DNA of 64,000 nt from Geobacter sp. SVR (GCF_016865365.1 NZ_AP024469.1:2882501-2946500); one strand, 5' to 3'. Shown: positions 7,984 to 17,889, numbered from the stretch's first letter. A program made the numbers and translations. The notes: generated by a model from the sequence alone, not told the origin.

Positions 7984-8507
7984 GTGAAGGAGATGTGCCG
8001 CGTTTTTGGAGTGTCTCGGAGCCGGTATTACACTCAGCTTAATGCCAAAGCGACCAAGCGGCGGCGTGAGGATCGGGCGCTGCTGGTCGATATCAAGGCA
8101 GCCTTCGACGACAGTGACCAGACCTATGGTGCGGGCCGCATTGGCCACGAGCTTCGCGCTCGAGGTACCCGGGTGGGCAAGAACCGCATCTGGCGCTTGA
8201 TGAAACTGCACGGGCTGAGGGTCAAGACCATGCGCCGCTTCAAGCTCACGACGAATTCGGACCACAAACGACCAGTGGCTCCGAACCTGGTCAAGCGCAA
8301 CTTTTCGGCCGAAGCCCCGGTCGGCTCTGGACCGGAGATATCACCTACATCTGGACCGCCGAAGGCTGGCTGTATCTTGCCGTCATTCTGGATGTCTTTT
8401 CCCGCCGGATTGTTGGCTGGAGCATGGACAAGAGGATGACGGATACCTTGGCTGTCACTGCGTTCAAGAATGCCCTGGTGCGGCGGCGCACTGCTGCTGG
8501 CTTGATC
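7984..8507 (+). pseudogene. Frameshifted and truncated IS3 OrfB
   Basis: The start GTG at 7984 begins MKEMCRVFGVSRSRYY, like copy 1. Reading is normal to NFSAEAP, then one base is missing at about 8317 and the frame changes; the correct continuation (RLWTGDITYIWTAEGWLYL) is found in the next frame up to ALVRRRTAAGLI at about 8507. The HTDRG and NAITE regions that carry two of three catalytic acids are absent. Confidence 0.85.
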
Positions 8508-8563
8508 ACTACAGCAGACCAAACGCCAAGGTACTACTTACTCGCACAGCAAAGGAAACATCC

Positions 8564-8974
8564 ATGGATACTGAGATCGTTGCAGAAACCGCCCGCGCCA
8601 CTCTTTCCGGCATCATTTCCTTTCCAGAGGTTGTCCGCAGACTTACTGAGACCGGCATTGAGTATTACCATGTAGATTACATTGCCTTGCGGAAAAGCTT
8701 TTACAGCGCCACAGGTGATGTTGTCACCACCCCGATCAACTATGAAGATCTACCCCCAGTAGCCGCCGATTTCGATGCAGTGGGGTTGCGTGCAGCAATT
8801 TGGGACAGCCAGCACCAAGGCCAGCATTACCGGGACTTTACTCGGCGTGCGATGGAGGCGGGGGTGCAGGGCTATATCGCGTTTTTACGCGGTCAGCGAG
8901 TGACTTATTGGGGCCGCGGCGGCGACCAGCATACCGAGTGGTTTCCCGGGGCAAAACCAACTGATTCCAAATGA
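8564..8974 (+). CDS. DUF1398-family protein
   Basis: 136 residues with AGGAAAC ahead of the ATG. The sequence follows the DUF1398 (YbcV-like) pattern: an N-terminal helical part, then EYYHVDYIALRKSFY, a short GDVVTTPI strand and the end YRDFTRRAMEAGVQGYIAFLRGQRVTYWGR. The length fits a complete member. The function of the family is not known. It stands alone between the broken IS copy and a palindromic repeat, so it is likely part of the same acquired patchwork. Confidence 0.75.
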   Translation: MDTEIVAETARATLSGIISFPEVVRRLTETGIEYYHVDYIALRKSFYSATGDVVTTPINYEDLPPVAADFDAVGLRAAIWDSQHQGQHYRDFTRRAMEAGVQGYIAFLRGQRVTYWGRGGDQHTEWFPGAKPTDSK

Positions 8975-8992
8975 AAGCAACAAGGACACCGA

Positions 8993-9066
8993 GGGTCGAG
9001 GCTTGCTTGCATTCTTTGATATTCTGAAAAGTGGAGCATAACCATCAGATGGTGCAAGCCTGACCC
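8993..9066. repeat. Palindromic interspersed repeat, copy 2
   Basis: Arms GGGTCGAGGCTTGC and GCAAGCCTGACCC enclose TTTGATATT and AAGTGGAGCATA, as in the copy at 314-377. The similarity continues past the right arm (TTGATCTTCC here, CTGATCTTCC in copy 1), so the mobile unit is longer than the hairpin. Confidence 0.7.
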
Positions 9067-9134
9067 TGTTGATCTTCCTCAAACGACGCATACCCGCACA
9101 TCTCACCGATGCGACTCTACTCCGCTTCCTTCCA

Positions 9135-9557
9135 TTACCTCTCCAATTCCAAGACTTCATATTTCGCATGGTAGCCGCCGTATTCCGCCTCGGGGTTGCG
9201 CTGCGCAGCCCATACCAGCAACGCATCCAGGGCAGGGCAGAGGCCCCTGCCCTGCTCCGTCAGTCCGTAATCCACCCGGGGCGGAACCTGCGGATATACG
9301 GTTCTCTGAACGATCCTATCCGCTTCCAGGGCCCGCAACTGCTGAATGAGCATCTTCTGCGTAACGTCGGGAATGGCTCGTTCCAGCTCCGAGAACCGCA
9401 TGATGCCGTTCGCAAACAGGTTCATGATGATCGGCAGTTTCCACCTCCCCTCCAGCACCTTCAGAGCATCCTGTATGCCCGCGGCAGCCACGGTAGGGGA
9501 TATGGTTTCATGCTTACTTTCGGGTAAGTACCCGACTTTTTTGTGTGTACTTGACAT
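9135..9557 (-). CDS. HxlR-family transcriptional regulator
   Basis: 140 residues. It has the winged helix of the HxlR/MarR-like family: DALKVLEGRWKLPIIMNL, MRFSELERAIPDVTQKML, QQLRALEADRIVQRTVYPQVPPRVDYGLTEQG. The N-terminal cysteine found in some members is absent. It is divergent from the SDR gene with 76 bases between starts, so it most likely controls the SDR/DUF1330 pair and itself. An AAGTAC/GTACTT inverted repeat (9526-9552) overlaps its own first codons and the -35 box of the SDR promoter. Confidence 0.85.
   Translation of the reverse strand: MSSTHKKVGYLPESKHETISPTVAAAGIQDALKVLEGRWKLPIIMNLFANGIMRFSELERAIPDVTQKMLIQQLRALEADRIVQRTVYPQVPPRVDYGLTEQGRGLCPALDALLVWAAQRNPEAEYGGYHAKYEVLELER
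9526..9552. promoter_or_regulatory. Possible HxlR operator
   Basis: Inverted repeat AAGTAC (9526-9531) and GTACTT (9547-9552), 15 bases between arms; a second one, CTTAC-N6-GTAAG, overlaps at 9513-9528. The right arm touches the -35 box at 9551. Confidence 0.4.
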
Positions 9558-9580
9558 AGGTGCACCCTAATCGGTAGCTT
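9551..9580 (+). promoter_or_regulatory. Sigma-70-type promoter of the SDR gene
   Basis: TTGACA at 9551-9556, 18-base spacer, weak -10 TAGCTT at 9575-9580. The perfect -35 with a poor -10 would suit a regulated promoter. Confidence 0.4.
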
Positions 9581-9633
9581 GGAAAATGTCAACCGCGGGC
9601 CCCGGATGATACCAAAACGCACACGGAGGAATC

Positions 9634-10404
9634 ATGAAAAACGAGTTTGCGGGGAAAAAGGCGCTGGTCACGGGAGGTACCAAGGGAATGGGGCAGGCCA
9701 TGGCGCTCCGCCTTGCCGCAGGGGGAGCGGATGTCATCGTTGTTGCGCGAAATATGCCCCCGGAGTTTCCGCTGAAAGGGATAGAAGCGGACATAGCCAC
9801 CAGCGAAGGAACGGACCAGGTTATCGAGCATGTCAAAAAGGAGTTCGGCTGCCTGGATATCCTGATCAACAATGCCGGCGGGTCGAAATCTCCCATGGGG
9901 GGATATATCAATCAAACCGACGATGAATGGCAGAACATGTTCGAGCTCAACCTCTTCGGCGCGGTACGGCTGGACCGGGGACTCCTGCCCGGCATGACGG
10001 AGCGGGGTAAAGGGGTCATCATCCATGTCTCCTCCATCCAAAGCCACAAGCCGATCTATGAATCTACCCTTGCTTATGCGGCGGCCAAGGCGGCCTTGAA
10101 TAACTACAGCAAGGCTTTGTCGCTGGAGGTGGGAAAACATGGCGTGCGGGTGAACGTCATCTCGCCGGGATTCATCGAGACCGAGGCGGCCGGCGCCTAT
10201 GTCAGGCAGATTGCGGAGGATAAGGGCATCAGCATCGATGAAGCCCGGCAGGAGATCATGGACTACATCGGCGGCATACCGCTCGGAAGAACGGGGCGCC
10301 CCGAAGAGGTGGCGGAGCTGGCGGCCTTTCTTGCTTCGGACCGGGCTGCCTGGATAACAGGGGTCGAGTACCGGATCGACGGCGGAACCATTCAGACCGT
10401 ATAG
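9634..10404 (+). CDS. Short-chain dehydrogenase/reductase
   Basis: 256 residues, ATG after CGGAGGAATC. Classical SDR motifs: TGGTKGMG (cofactor loop), NNAG, the catalytic Ser in HVSSIQS and Tyr/Lys in YAAAK, then SPGFIETE and the C-terminal GxxYRIDGG. It oxidises or reduces an alcohol/carbonyl with NAD(P)(H); the substrate cannot be told. The DUF1330 gene begins 11 bases after the stop. A 131-bp copy of this gene junction lies at 7187-7317. Confidence 0.9.
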   Translation: MKNEFAGKKALVTGGTKGMGQAMALRLAAGGADVIVVARNMPPEFPLKGIEADIATSEGTDQVIEHVKKEFGCLDILINNAGGSKSPMGGYINQTDDEWQNMFELNLFGAVRLDRGLLPGMTERGKGVIIHVSSIQSHKPIYESTLAYAAAKAALNNYSKALSLEVGKHGVRVNVISPGFIETEAAGAYVRQIAEDKGISIDEARQEIMDYIGGIPLGRTGRPEEVAELAAFLASDRAAWITGVEYRIDGGTIQTV

Positions 10405-10414
10405 GAGGGCAGCT

Positions 10415-10702
10415 ATGCCGGTGTACATGATATTCATCAGGGAGAGGATCAGGGACCGCGGCGAGATCGAGGAGTACGGAAGGCTGGCTCCTGCAGCGGC
10501 AGCAGGACGGGAAATGAAGCCTCTGTCCGTCTACGGGAAACTGGAAACGCTTGAGGGACCGGAAGCCCAGGGTGTCGTGCTGTTGGAATTTCCGACGCAT
10601 GCAGAGGCAATGGCCTGGTACAACAGCGAGGAATACAGGGAGGCCAGACGACATCGGTTCCTGGGGGCGGATTACCGGGTATTTGCGCTCGAAGGAACAT
10701 GA
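10415..10702 (+). CDS. DUF1330-family protein
   Basis: 95 residues, close behind the SDR gene with TAGGAGG ahead of the ATG. It matches the DUF1330 ferredoxin-like dimeric alpha/beta-barrel pattern: MIFIRERI, a PAAAAAGREMKPLSVYGK region, LEFPTHAEAMAWYNSEEYREAR. The family lacks a defined reaction; members often sit beside oxidoreductases, as here. Probably co-transcribed with the SDR gene under HxlR control. Confidence 0.85.
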   Translation: MPVYMIFIRERIRDRGEIEEYGRLAPAAAAGREMKPLSVYGKLETLEGPEAQGVVLLEFPTHAEAMAWYNSEEYREARRHRFLGADYRVFALEGT

Positions 10703-10798
10703 TCATGCCGTGACCGTGGCTTGGGATTACTTTTGGATGGACAAATCCCGGCCGGTTTTATACATGATATGCTCTATTCATTTATCGAGTGAGACGAG

Positions 10799-11431
10799 AT
10801 GACCGATTTTTCCTACTGGTTTGTATTTTTATCCACGGTGATTATCCTGAATCTCTCGCCTGGGCCGGACATGATCTACATCATGTCGCGTACCGTTGCC
10901 CATGGCCGAAATGCCGGGTTTGGAGCGGCTCTCGGTGTCTGCACCGGGGCTCTTTTCCATGTATCGATTGCAGCGTTGGGTCTTGCGGCGATTCTCGTTG
11001 CATCCCCGGTTGCATTCACCGTGGCGAAATACGTGGGGGCTGCCTACTTGATTTATCTGGGAATACAAGCGTTCCGGTCCACAGAAGGTCTGCTTCGCAT
11101 GGATGACGACGGTATAGCCTCCATGACCTTTTCCCAGGCTTTCCGGCAGGGGGTGCTGGTCGACATCCTCAACCCCAAGGTTTCTCTCTTCTTCATGGCC
11201 TTTCTTCCGCAGTTTGTCCGGCCGGAGCTGGGGCATGTGCATATGCAGACCTTTGGCCTGGGAGTGCTGGTAATCTTACTGTCGATCCCCATAGAGAGCA
11301 GTCTTGTACTGGTGGCGGATAAGATCAGCCGTGTTCTTCGCACCAATGCATCCTATTCGCTTCTGCTGAATCGACTGCTTGGAGCGATTTTTGTGGGGCT
11401 TGGCCTGAACTTGGTATATTTCCACTTTTGA
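10799..11431 (+). CDS. LysE/RhtB-family amino acid exporter
   Basis: 210 residues with about six membrane spans. Family signature near the start (LNLSPGPDMIYIMSRT), then GRNAGFGAALGVCTGALFH, the GAAYLIYLGIQAFRS segment and DILNPKVSLFFMAFLPQF. Members export amino acids such as homoserine, threonine or lysine. There is a weak GAGACG upstream of the ATG. It has its own 96-base upstream gap, so it is not clearly part of the SDR operon. Confidence 0.88.
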   Translation: MTDFSYWFVFLSTVIILNLSPGPDMIYIMSRTVAHGRNAGFGAALGVCTGALFHVSIAALGLAAILVASPVAFTVAKYVGAAYLIYLGIQAFRSTEGLLRMDDDGIASMTFSQAFRQGVLVDILNPKVSLFFMAFLPQFVRPELGHVHMQTFGLGVLVILLSIPIESSLVLVADKISRVLRTNASYSLLLNRLLGAIFVGLGLNLVYFHF

Positions 11432-11462
11432 AGTCCCGGTCCATAGTATGTGGTCACGGGAA

Positions 11463-11512
11463 CAGGCTTGCACTTCTGGCGAAAGTGGAGCATCAAATTT
11501 CAAATGACGCAG
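11463..11512. repeat. Palindromic interspersed repeat, degenerate copy 3
   Basis: CAGGCTTGCACT and AAAGTGGAGCAT match the left arm and loop of the copies at 314 and 8993, and TTTCAAATG matches the inner right arm. The right outer arm has decayed to GACGCAGTTG. Confidence 0.55.
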
Positions 11513-11601
11513 TTGTCCCTTATGGCTCCAATAGAAGAATATAGCGTACCTCGCATAACCTCCTGACTCCCATCCCTTAGTAGAAATGAAAGAGAAAGAA
11601 T

Positions 11602-11904
11602 ATGCCCAAACTCAAAATGGCTGTCCCCCATAGCCTCACGCAGGATGAAGCCATCAAGCGTATCAAGGTTCTACTCGATGACACAAAAAAGGAATTTGCT
11701 CACAAGATCAGCGCATTGCATGAGGAGTGGGATGGCAATACGGGCAGGTTCAATTTTTCCGCAATGGGTTTTTCAGTGTCAGGGACGCTGACCGTGAAGA
11801 CGTCGCAGGTAGATATCTCCGGTAACTTCCCTCTTGCAGCAATGCTCTTCAAGAGGAAGATCGAATCCACGATACGGCATTGTGCGGAAACGCTGCTTGC
11901 CTGA
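11602..11904 (+). CDS. Polyhydroxyalkanoic acid system family protein
   Basis: 100 residues, full length for the PHA_gran_rgn family: MAVPHSLTQDEAIKRIKVLL, then an alternating beta strand region (FNFSAMGFSVSGTLTV, VDISGNFPLAAM) and a helical end. The family is often found near polyhydroxyalkanoate genes but also alone, as here; the biochemical role is unclear. The upstream site AAAGAGAAAGA is purine-rich. The next gene starts 19 bases on. Confidence 0.75.
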   Translation: MPKLKMAVPHSLTQDEAIKRIKVLLDDTKKEFAHKISALHEEWDGNTGRFNFSAMGFSVSGTLTVKTSQVDISGNFPLAAMLFKRKIESTIRHCAETLLA

Positions 11905-11923
11905 ACGACGCGAAGGCTCTGCC

Positions 11924-12409
11924 ATGCAATGGAAGAAAATCTCAAACCTGATAATGAGACCAAAACTTGCTCATATAATTCTACTCAGCATGTTCATATC
12001 ATCATGCACTGTGATCGAGCCAGCAAAGAAATTCGATATAGAAAATGAAAATAGAATCAGAGATTTGTCTATCAGACGGGATTTTGTCTCCCCCGAAGAA
12101 CGCGATGTTATCGATTCCGAACTTAGATTTAGAAAAACAAAGCGGGATGGCCTTGTAATGTTTGATCCCCTGCATTTCTCGGGAAATGATGATGCCAAAA
12201 TCATGACCTATCAAGCGGCGCCTGAGAATAAAAACAGCGCCCTGAACCCGTTATTGAATAAACAGCTGGGGAGATCCAGCGACTTAACGCCGGAAATAAA
12301 AGAGAAGGCATTGATTGAACTCATAGAGAAGAATTGGGGGGCACAGAGCGAAAGGAATAACCTATTGCTTAAAACACCACTTAACGCGCGGCAGGAGCCG
12401 ACTCGCTGA
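11924..12409 (+). CDS. Putative lipoprotein, unrecognised family
   Basis: 161 residues from the ATG at 11924 (GAAGG seven to eight bases upstream); an ATG at 11954 gives a more typical short signal peptide. The segment KLAHIILLSMFISSCTVIEP is a lipoprotein signal with lipobox ISSC, so the mature protein should be membrane-anchored by a lipidated Cys. The rest is charged and soluble, with no domain recognised. AT-rich compared with its right-hand neighbours. Confidence 0.65.
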   Translation: MQWKKISNLIMRPKLAHIILLSMFISSCTVIEPAKKFDIENENRIRDLSIRRDFVSPEERDVIDSELRFRKTKRDGLVMFDPLHFSGNDDAKIMTYQAAPENKNSALNPLLNKQLGRSSDLTPEIKEKALIELIEKNWGAQSERNNLLLKTPLNARQEPTR

Positions 12410-12520
12410 CGCTCATGGTTCACCGGTGCTGCTGGCCACAATGTGCAAGAGAGGAATTGGTGGGCACAAGACGGTAGAAACAGCCCGTTGTGCTTACATC
12501 CGCCAAGACCTGCAAACGAA

Positions 12521-12550
12521 GAGAGGCCGGGAATTGTCTCCCGGCCTCTC
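12521..12550. terminator. Strong stem-loop, likely terminator of the methyltransferase gene
   Basis: Arms GAGAGGCCGGGA (12521-12532) and TCCCGGCCTCTC (12539-12550), loop of six bases. It lies 60 bases past the stop of the minus-strand methyltransferase and faces the lipoprotein gene, so it could end both. T-runs are weak on both sides. Confidence 0.6.
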
Positions 12551-12609
12551 TTGTCGAGTACGTCCGTTGTGGCGTCAAATCATTCCCATGTCCCGGCCCG
12601 GATGCCCCC

Positions 12610-13380
12610 TCAAAGCGCATAGGTCAGGAACAGGTCGGTGCGATAGGGAATATGGATGAACTCCTTGCCCCGGGTTTCGGGATGTTCGCGCACCAGGGCC
12701 CTGACCTCTTCCAGCACCTGCACCCGTGTTTCATCAGGCAACGCCGCAATGAAACTCGCCGAAGCCACGCGGTCGACCAGGGTCTGGACCGTACCGATCT
12801 GGGTATGGGCAAATTCACAGTGCCGCAGCGGCGCGAACAGGCTCGTGGCGGCAAAGGCGTGTTGCCACTCGCCGCTTTTGTAGCGCGGTGTCCCGCCTTC
12901 ATAGCGTTCGTAGATCCGTCCCAGGCAGGCCATCCAATCCACCGAATCGTCCCGGAGGTTCCAGATCAGCCCCAAGCCGCCCCCGGGCCGGAGCACGCGG
13001 CGGAACTCGGCCAGGGCCTCCTCGCCACGGAACCAGTGAAAGGCCTGGGCCGCCGTCAGACTATCAGCCGAACCGCTTGGCAGGGGGATCTGCTCGGCGC
13101 TCCCGTCCCGCACCTCAATCCACGGACAGACTGCTGCGAGCTTGCGCCGCATCCCCTCCACCGGTTCCACGGCAATGATCCGCGCCCCCGACGACGCCAG
13201 CAACCGGGTAAACTTGCCGGTCCCGGCCCCCACGTCCACCACGGTCGTTCCCGGAACAATGGCCAATTCGTGAATCAGCCGGTCGACCGCATCTTTCGGA
13301 TATTCCGGCCGCCCCCGCTCGTAAAAATCAGATGCCGTACCGAAACCCACAACGGCCTTTTCGTGAACTGAAGCGATCAT
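12610..13380 (-). CDS. Class I SAM-dependent methyltransferase
   Basis: 256 residues. Methyltransf_11-type fold: motif I VVDVGAGTGKFTRLL, then IIAVEPVEGMRRKL, EQIPLPSGSADSLTAAQAFHWF and the RVLRPGGGLGLIWNL motif. It is close to ubiquinone/menaquinone-type and tRNA-like small-molecule methyltransferases, but no substrate can be named. GGGGGG lies ahead of the ATG on the minus strand. It is a stand-alone gene, divergent from the TAXI gene at 13615. Confidence 0.88.
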   Translation of the reverse strand: MIASVHEKAVVGFGTASDFYERGRPEYPKDAVDRLIHELAIVPGTTVVDVGAGTGKFTRLLASSGARIIAVEPVEGMRRKLAAVCPWIEVRDGSAEQIPLPSGSADSLTAAQAFHWFRGEEALAEFRRVLRPGGGLGLIWNLRDDSVDWMACLGRIYERYEGGTPRYKSGEWQHAFAATSLFAPLRHCEFAHTQIGTVQTLVDRVASASFIAALPDETRVQVLEEVRALVREHPETRGKEFIHIPYRTDLFLTYAL

Positions 13381-13614
13381 ACAGGCCCCCCTTTTTCCTC
13401 CGATGCCAGGCGCTGAAACACCTGGGAGGGGCAGGATATCAGAATATGGCCAGGTCCGCCAGAGCGTACGTGCCCTTCAGGGACCGCGTAGGTCCGGGGC
13501 TGCAGTAGCGACAGGGCGACAGGCGCGGGAATGTGTTGACAAAAGGAACCATTTGCAGAGAATGAAGGGGCAGTCGCACCCGCGAACAGTTGCACGAGGA
13601 GAACATACAGCGCC

Positions 13615-14943
13615 ATGAAGCAGAGCATCAAGATGCCGTCCCTTAACAGACCGCTGACGCGCTTCGCCCGGATCTCGTTCCGCGATCTGGTTTTCACCGT
13701 CCTCCCTATCCTGTTCATAACCATCCTCGGCATAGGTGCGGCTTACCGGTTCATGCGTCCGGCCCCGCCGACCACACTCACCATCACCTCCGGACCGGCA
13801 GGAAGCGTGTTTCAGCTCAATGCCGAAAAATACAGGAAAATCCTGGCCCGCAACGGCGTAACCCTGAAGATCCTGCCTTCCAACGGCTCACTGGAAAACC
13901 TCAACCGGCTTCTGGCCCCTTCATCCGGCGTCGATATCGGCTTCGTCCAGGGGGGCATGGTCGGGGACAAGCCGGCAGGCACTCTGTTCTCCCTCGGGAG
14001 CGTGTTTCACGAGCCGCTGGCCCTTTTCTACCGTTCCGGCAAGCCGATCAGCCTGATTTCGCAGCTGGCCGGCAAACGCCTGGCAATAGGTCCGGAGGGG
14101 AGCGGCACCCGCGCCGTTGCCATGACGCTGCTCAAGGCGAACGGCATCAAGCCGGGAGATGCGACACTGCTGGATCTGTCGGGTGAAGCCGCTACCTGGG
14201 CACTTGTCGATGAGAAAGTTGACGCGGCCTTTCTGATGGGGGACTCGGCCACGCCGGCCGACATGCGGAGCCTGCTGTGGACACCGGGGATACACCTGTT
14301 CAACTTCAGCCAGGCCGAGGCTTATTCGCGGCGCTATCCCTACCTGAACCAGCTTGTCATCCCCATGGGGGCTTTCGATTTCGGCAAGAACGAACCTGCC
14401 TCGGACATCCATCTCCTGGCGCCGACCGTTGAACTGGTGGCACGCAACAGCCTCCACCCCGCCCTCTCCGATCTTCTGATCGAGGCGGCCCGGGAAGTCC
14501 ATGGCCGCGCCACCCTCCTGCAGCGCGCAGGGGAGTTCCCTGCACCGGTGGAGCACGAATTCCGTCTCAGTGACGACGCGAAGCGCTACTATACCTCCGG
14601 AAAGAAGCTGCTCTACCGGTATATGCCCTTCTGGCTGGCGACGCTGGTCGACCGTTTTCTGGTGGTGTTCGTCCCTGTCCTGGTGCTGCTCATACCGGGC
14701 CTGAAACTGGTGCCGGCGCTGTATGACTGGCGCATAAAATCGCGCATCTACCGCTGGTATGGGATCTTGATTTCCCTGGAGCGGGCTCTGCTTTCCCGCC
14801 AGACGACTGAAGAGCGCGAAGAAACACTCAAGCGGCTGGACGAGATCGAAACGCAGGTAAATCGGATGAAAGTGCCCCTGTCGTACGCCGACCAGTTTTA
14901 CGTCCTGCGCGATCACATCAGCTTCGTCCGGCAGCGGTATTGA
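13615..14943 (+). CDS. Membrane-anchored TAXI-family solute-binding protein
   Basis: 442 residues. N-terminal span (about 25-45), then a TAXI-type periplasmic binding domain: TLTITSGPAGSVFQLNAEKY, GVDIGFVQGG, GKRLAIGPEGSGTRAVAMTLL, VDAAFLMGDSATP. A second span (about 348-368, VFVPVLVLLIPGLKLVP) is followed by a charged cytoplasmic tail with a coiled coil (EEREETLKRLDEIETQVNRM). Ordinary TAXI proteins are free periplasmic partners of TRAP membrane subunits; none is encoded here, so this may be a sensor or an anchored receptor (inference). Confidence 0.8.
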   Translation: MKQSIKMPSLNRPLTRFARISFRDLVFTVLPILFITILGIGAAYRFMRPAPPTTLTITSGPAGSVFQLNAEKYRKILARNGVTLKILPSNGSLENLNRLLAPSSGVDIGFVQGGMVGDKPAGTLFSLGSVFHEPLALFYRSGKPISLISQLAGKRLAIGPEGSGTRAVAMTLLKANGIKPGDATLLDLSGEAATWALVDEKVDAAFLMGDSATPADMRSLLWTPGIHLFNFSQAEAYSRRYPYLNQLVIPMGAFDFGKNEPASDIHLLAPTVELVARNSLHPALSDLLIEAAREVHGRATLLQRAGEFPAPVEHEFRLSDDAKRYYTSGKKLLYRYMPFWLATLVDRFLVVFVPVLVLLIPGLKLVPALYDWRIKSRIYRWYGILISLERALLSRQTTEEREETLKRLDEIETQVNRMKVPLSYADQFYVLRDHISFVRQRY

Positions 14944-15250
14944 AGGTTTCCCTTGACCGATGTCTGATGGGTCCGGTGCCATACGACCGACGGCAGAGGT
15001 TGAGTCGGGAATCGATCGGGAAACATACGATATTGCTATTAGCGAACATACGCTCTCATGTTTTCTGGACTTCTGGACCGATAAGCCATTCCCGCCAAAT
15101 ATTTTCAGCGAGATACGCAGAAATTAATAGGACAAGTCAATTACAAATCAATAATACAAGAACGATCAGCCGGAAAAACCAAGGCTTTTTTGCCTCAAGC
15201 GGTTGCAACTCCGGTTGACGCCGTTCTTTTCATCATGGTATGTGGTAAGC
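14944..15250. other. Intergenic region, nothing recognised
   Basis: About 307 bases, more AT-rich than the flanking genes. No gene, clear terminator or strong promoter could be read. Confidence 0.4.
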
Positions 15251-16240
15251 ATGTTGTCCCGTACCAGGAAACTCCTGCCCGATTACAAGACCAACCCCTC
15301 CTCCCTGCTCCTGCTCATCACATGGACGGCAGGCGCCTCGATCGCCATTATCCTGACCCTCTACGGCCTCACCATTCACCGGACCATTTCGGACGAAATA
15401 ATCCGCGATGCCAAAGAGGCCTCGGTGAAGGTGTGCAACGCCCTGTTCGAGGACCAGAAAAACGAACTGATAACGCCGGGAACAGAGGGGGAGGCGAAGC
15501 TCCGGCTCGCTCCCGACGCTTTCAGACGGGTCGATCGCCACTACCGCAGGTTTCTGAGCAATTTCGAGATCCTCAAAATAAAGATATACGACTCCCAGAA
15601 TACGATCATCTACAGCACCGATGCCAAAATCATCGGCAGGGGCGATTCCGGGAACAAGCTTCTGAACAGGGCCTTACGGGGGGAAGTACATTCCAAGCTC
15701 GTGAAAAAGGAGAAGATGCTGGACCTCTCGGATGAGGCCAGGTTCAATGTCGAGGTGGTGGAGACATACGTCCCCATAAAGGTCGGCAACAGGGTCATCG
15801 GCGCATTTGAAACCTACACGGATGTCGTTTCCTCCTACGAGCAGATCAGCCGCATCGTGCTGACATCGGTCCTGAGCCTTACGGTTATTCTTCTACTGGT
15901 CTTCGGCCTTTCGTACCTGATTATCAAAAAGGCGGTCGTTCTTCTCAAGACGGCGCAACAGGAACTTGCCGTCAAAGTCGTGCAGCTGGAAACGGCACTG
16001 TCGGAGGTGAAGAACCTCCAGGGCATCATCCCGATCTGCATGCACTGCAAGAAAATTCGCGATGACAAGGAAAGCTGGCATCAGCTGGAACAGTACATAT
16101 CGCAGCATACCGAAGCCCATTTCAGCCACGGCATCTGCCCCGAGTGTTTCGCAGCGGAGATGCAGACCATCAAAAAACGGAAGTCCCTGGATACCGCCGA
16201 CCGCACGGATACGACCGCACCATCCCCGGGCATGTCGTAG
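15251..16240 (+). CDS. Membrane receptor with periplasmic sensor and CxxC...CxxC end
   Basis: 329 residues from the ATG at 15251. A membrane span (about 18-38), a periplasmic domain of about 165 residues (IKIYDSQNTIIYSTDAKIIGRG and ETYVPIKVGNRVIGAFETYTDV suggest a Cache-like fold), a second span (about 205-228), a short coiled coil and a C-terminal module with ICMHCKKIRDD and HGICPECF. That end module occurs at the C-termini of many Geobacter-type sensor proteins (recalled). There is no kinase, GGDEF or methyl-accepting domain, so how the signal leaves is unclear. Confidence 0.75.
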   Translation: MLSRTRKLLPDYKTNPSSLLLLITWTAGASIAIILTLYGLTIHRTISDEIIRDAKEASVKVCNALFEDQKNELITPGTEGEAKLRLAPDAFRRVDRHYRRFLSNFEILKIKIYDSQNTIIYSTDAKIIGRGDSGNKLLNRALRGEVHSKLVKKEKMLDLSDEARFNVEVVETYVPIKVGNRVIGAFETYTDVVSSYEQISRIVLTSVLSLTVILLLVFGLSYLIIKKAVVLLKTAQQELAVKVVQLETALSEVKNLQGIIPICMHCKKIRDDKESWHQLEQYISQHTEAHFSHGICPECFAAEMQTIKKRKSLDTADRTDTTAPSPGMS

Positions 16241-16497
16241 CAGTCTTTTACACCACGCCGGCCCCCATCCCATGCAGCCGATTGATGCCTGCATATCCCC
16301 ATCTACCGGACGTACCGCACCGCTTCCGATTACCACTTCCTTCACACATTCTCCCATTGCTCCTGCTGCAGTACTTCACGGCAATCACGAACAAGCGCTC
16401 CGCAGAACCTCCCATCCTTGATTTCCGTCAAAAAACCACATCTGAATACCGGCTATGATCGTTGTTACCCCGAGGTTACACACGAGGAGAAACGATC
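16241..16497. other. Gap ahead of the sigma-54 activator with tandem GTTAC motifs
   Basis: GTTAC occurs at 16464-16468 and 16475-16479, 11 bases apart (one helical turn), just ahead of the activator's ribosome site. Related GTAAC/GTTAC half-sites lie upstream of nrfH at 17902-17916. No clear -10/-35 was identified. Confidence 0.35.

Positions 16498-17889
<1,392 letters not shown>

Larger units (their letters stand above)
7596..8507 (+). mobile_element. Truncated IS3-family element, second copy
   Basis: The left inverted repeat is clear at 7596-7621 and matches the right end of the copy at 686-1931. orfA is intact; orfB has lost one base near 8317 and stops matching copy 1 at about 8507, so the second catalytic Asp, the Glu and the right end are gone. 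The element is dead by itself, but its left end could still be recognised by the transposase of copy 1. Confidence 0.8.

Noticed and set aside
12490-13371. 293-codon plus-strand frame opposite the methyltransferase
   Set aside because: The methyltransferase motifs are clear on the minus strand; the plus frame is a shadow.
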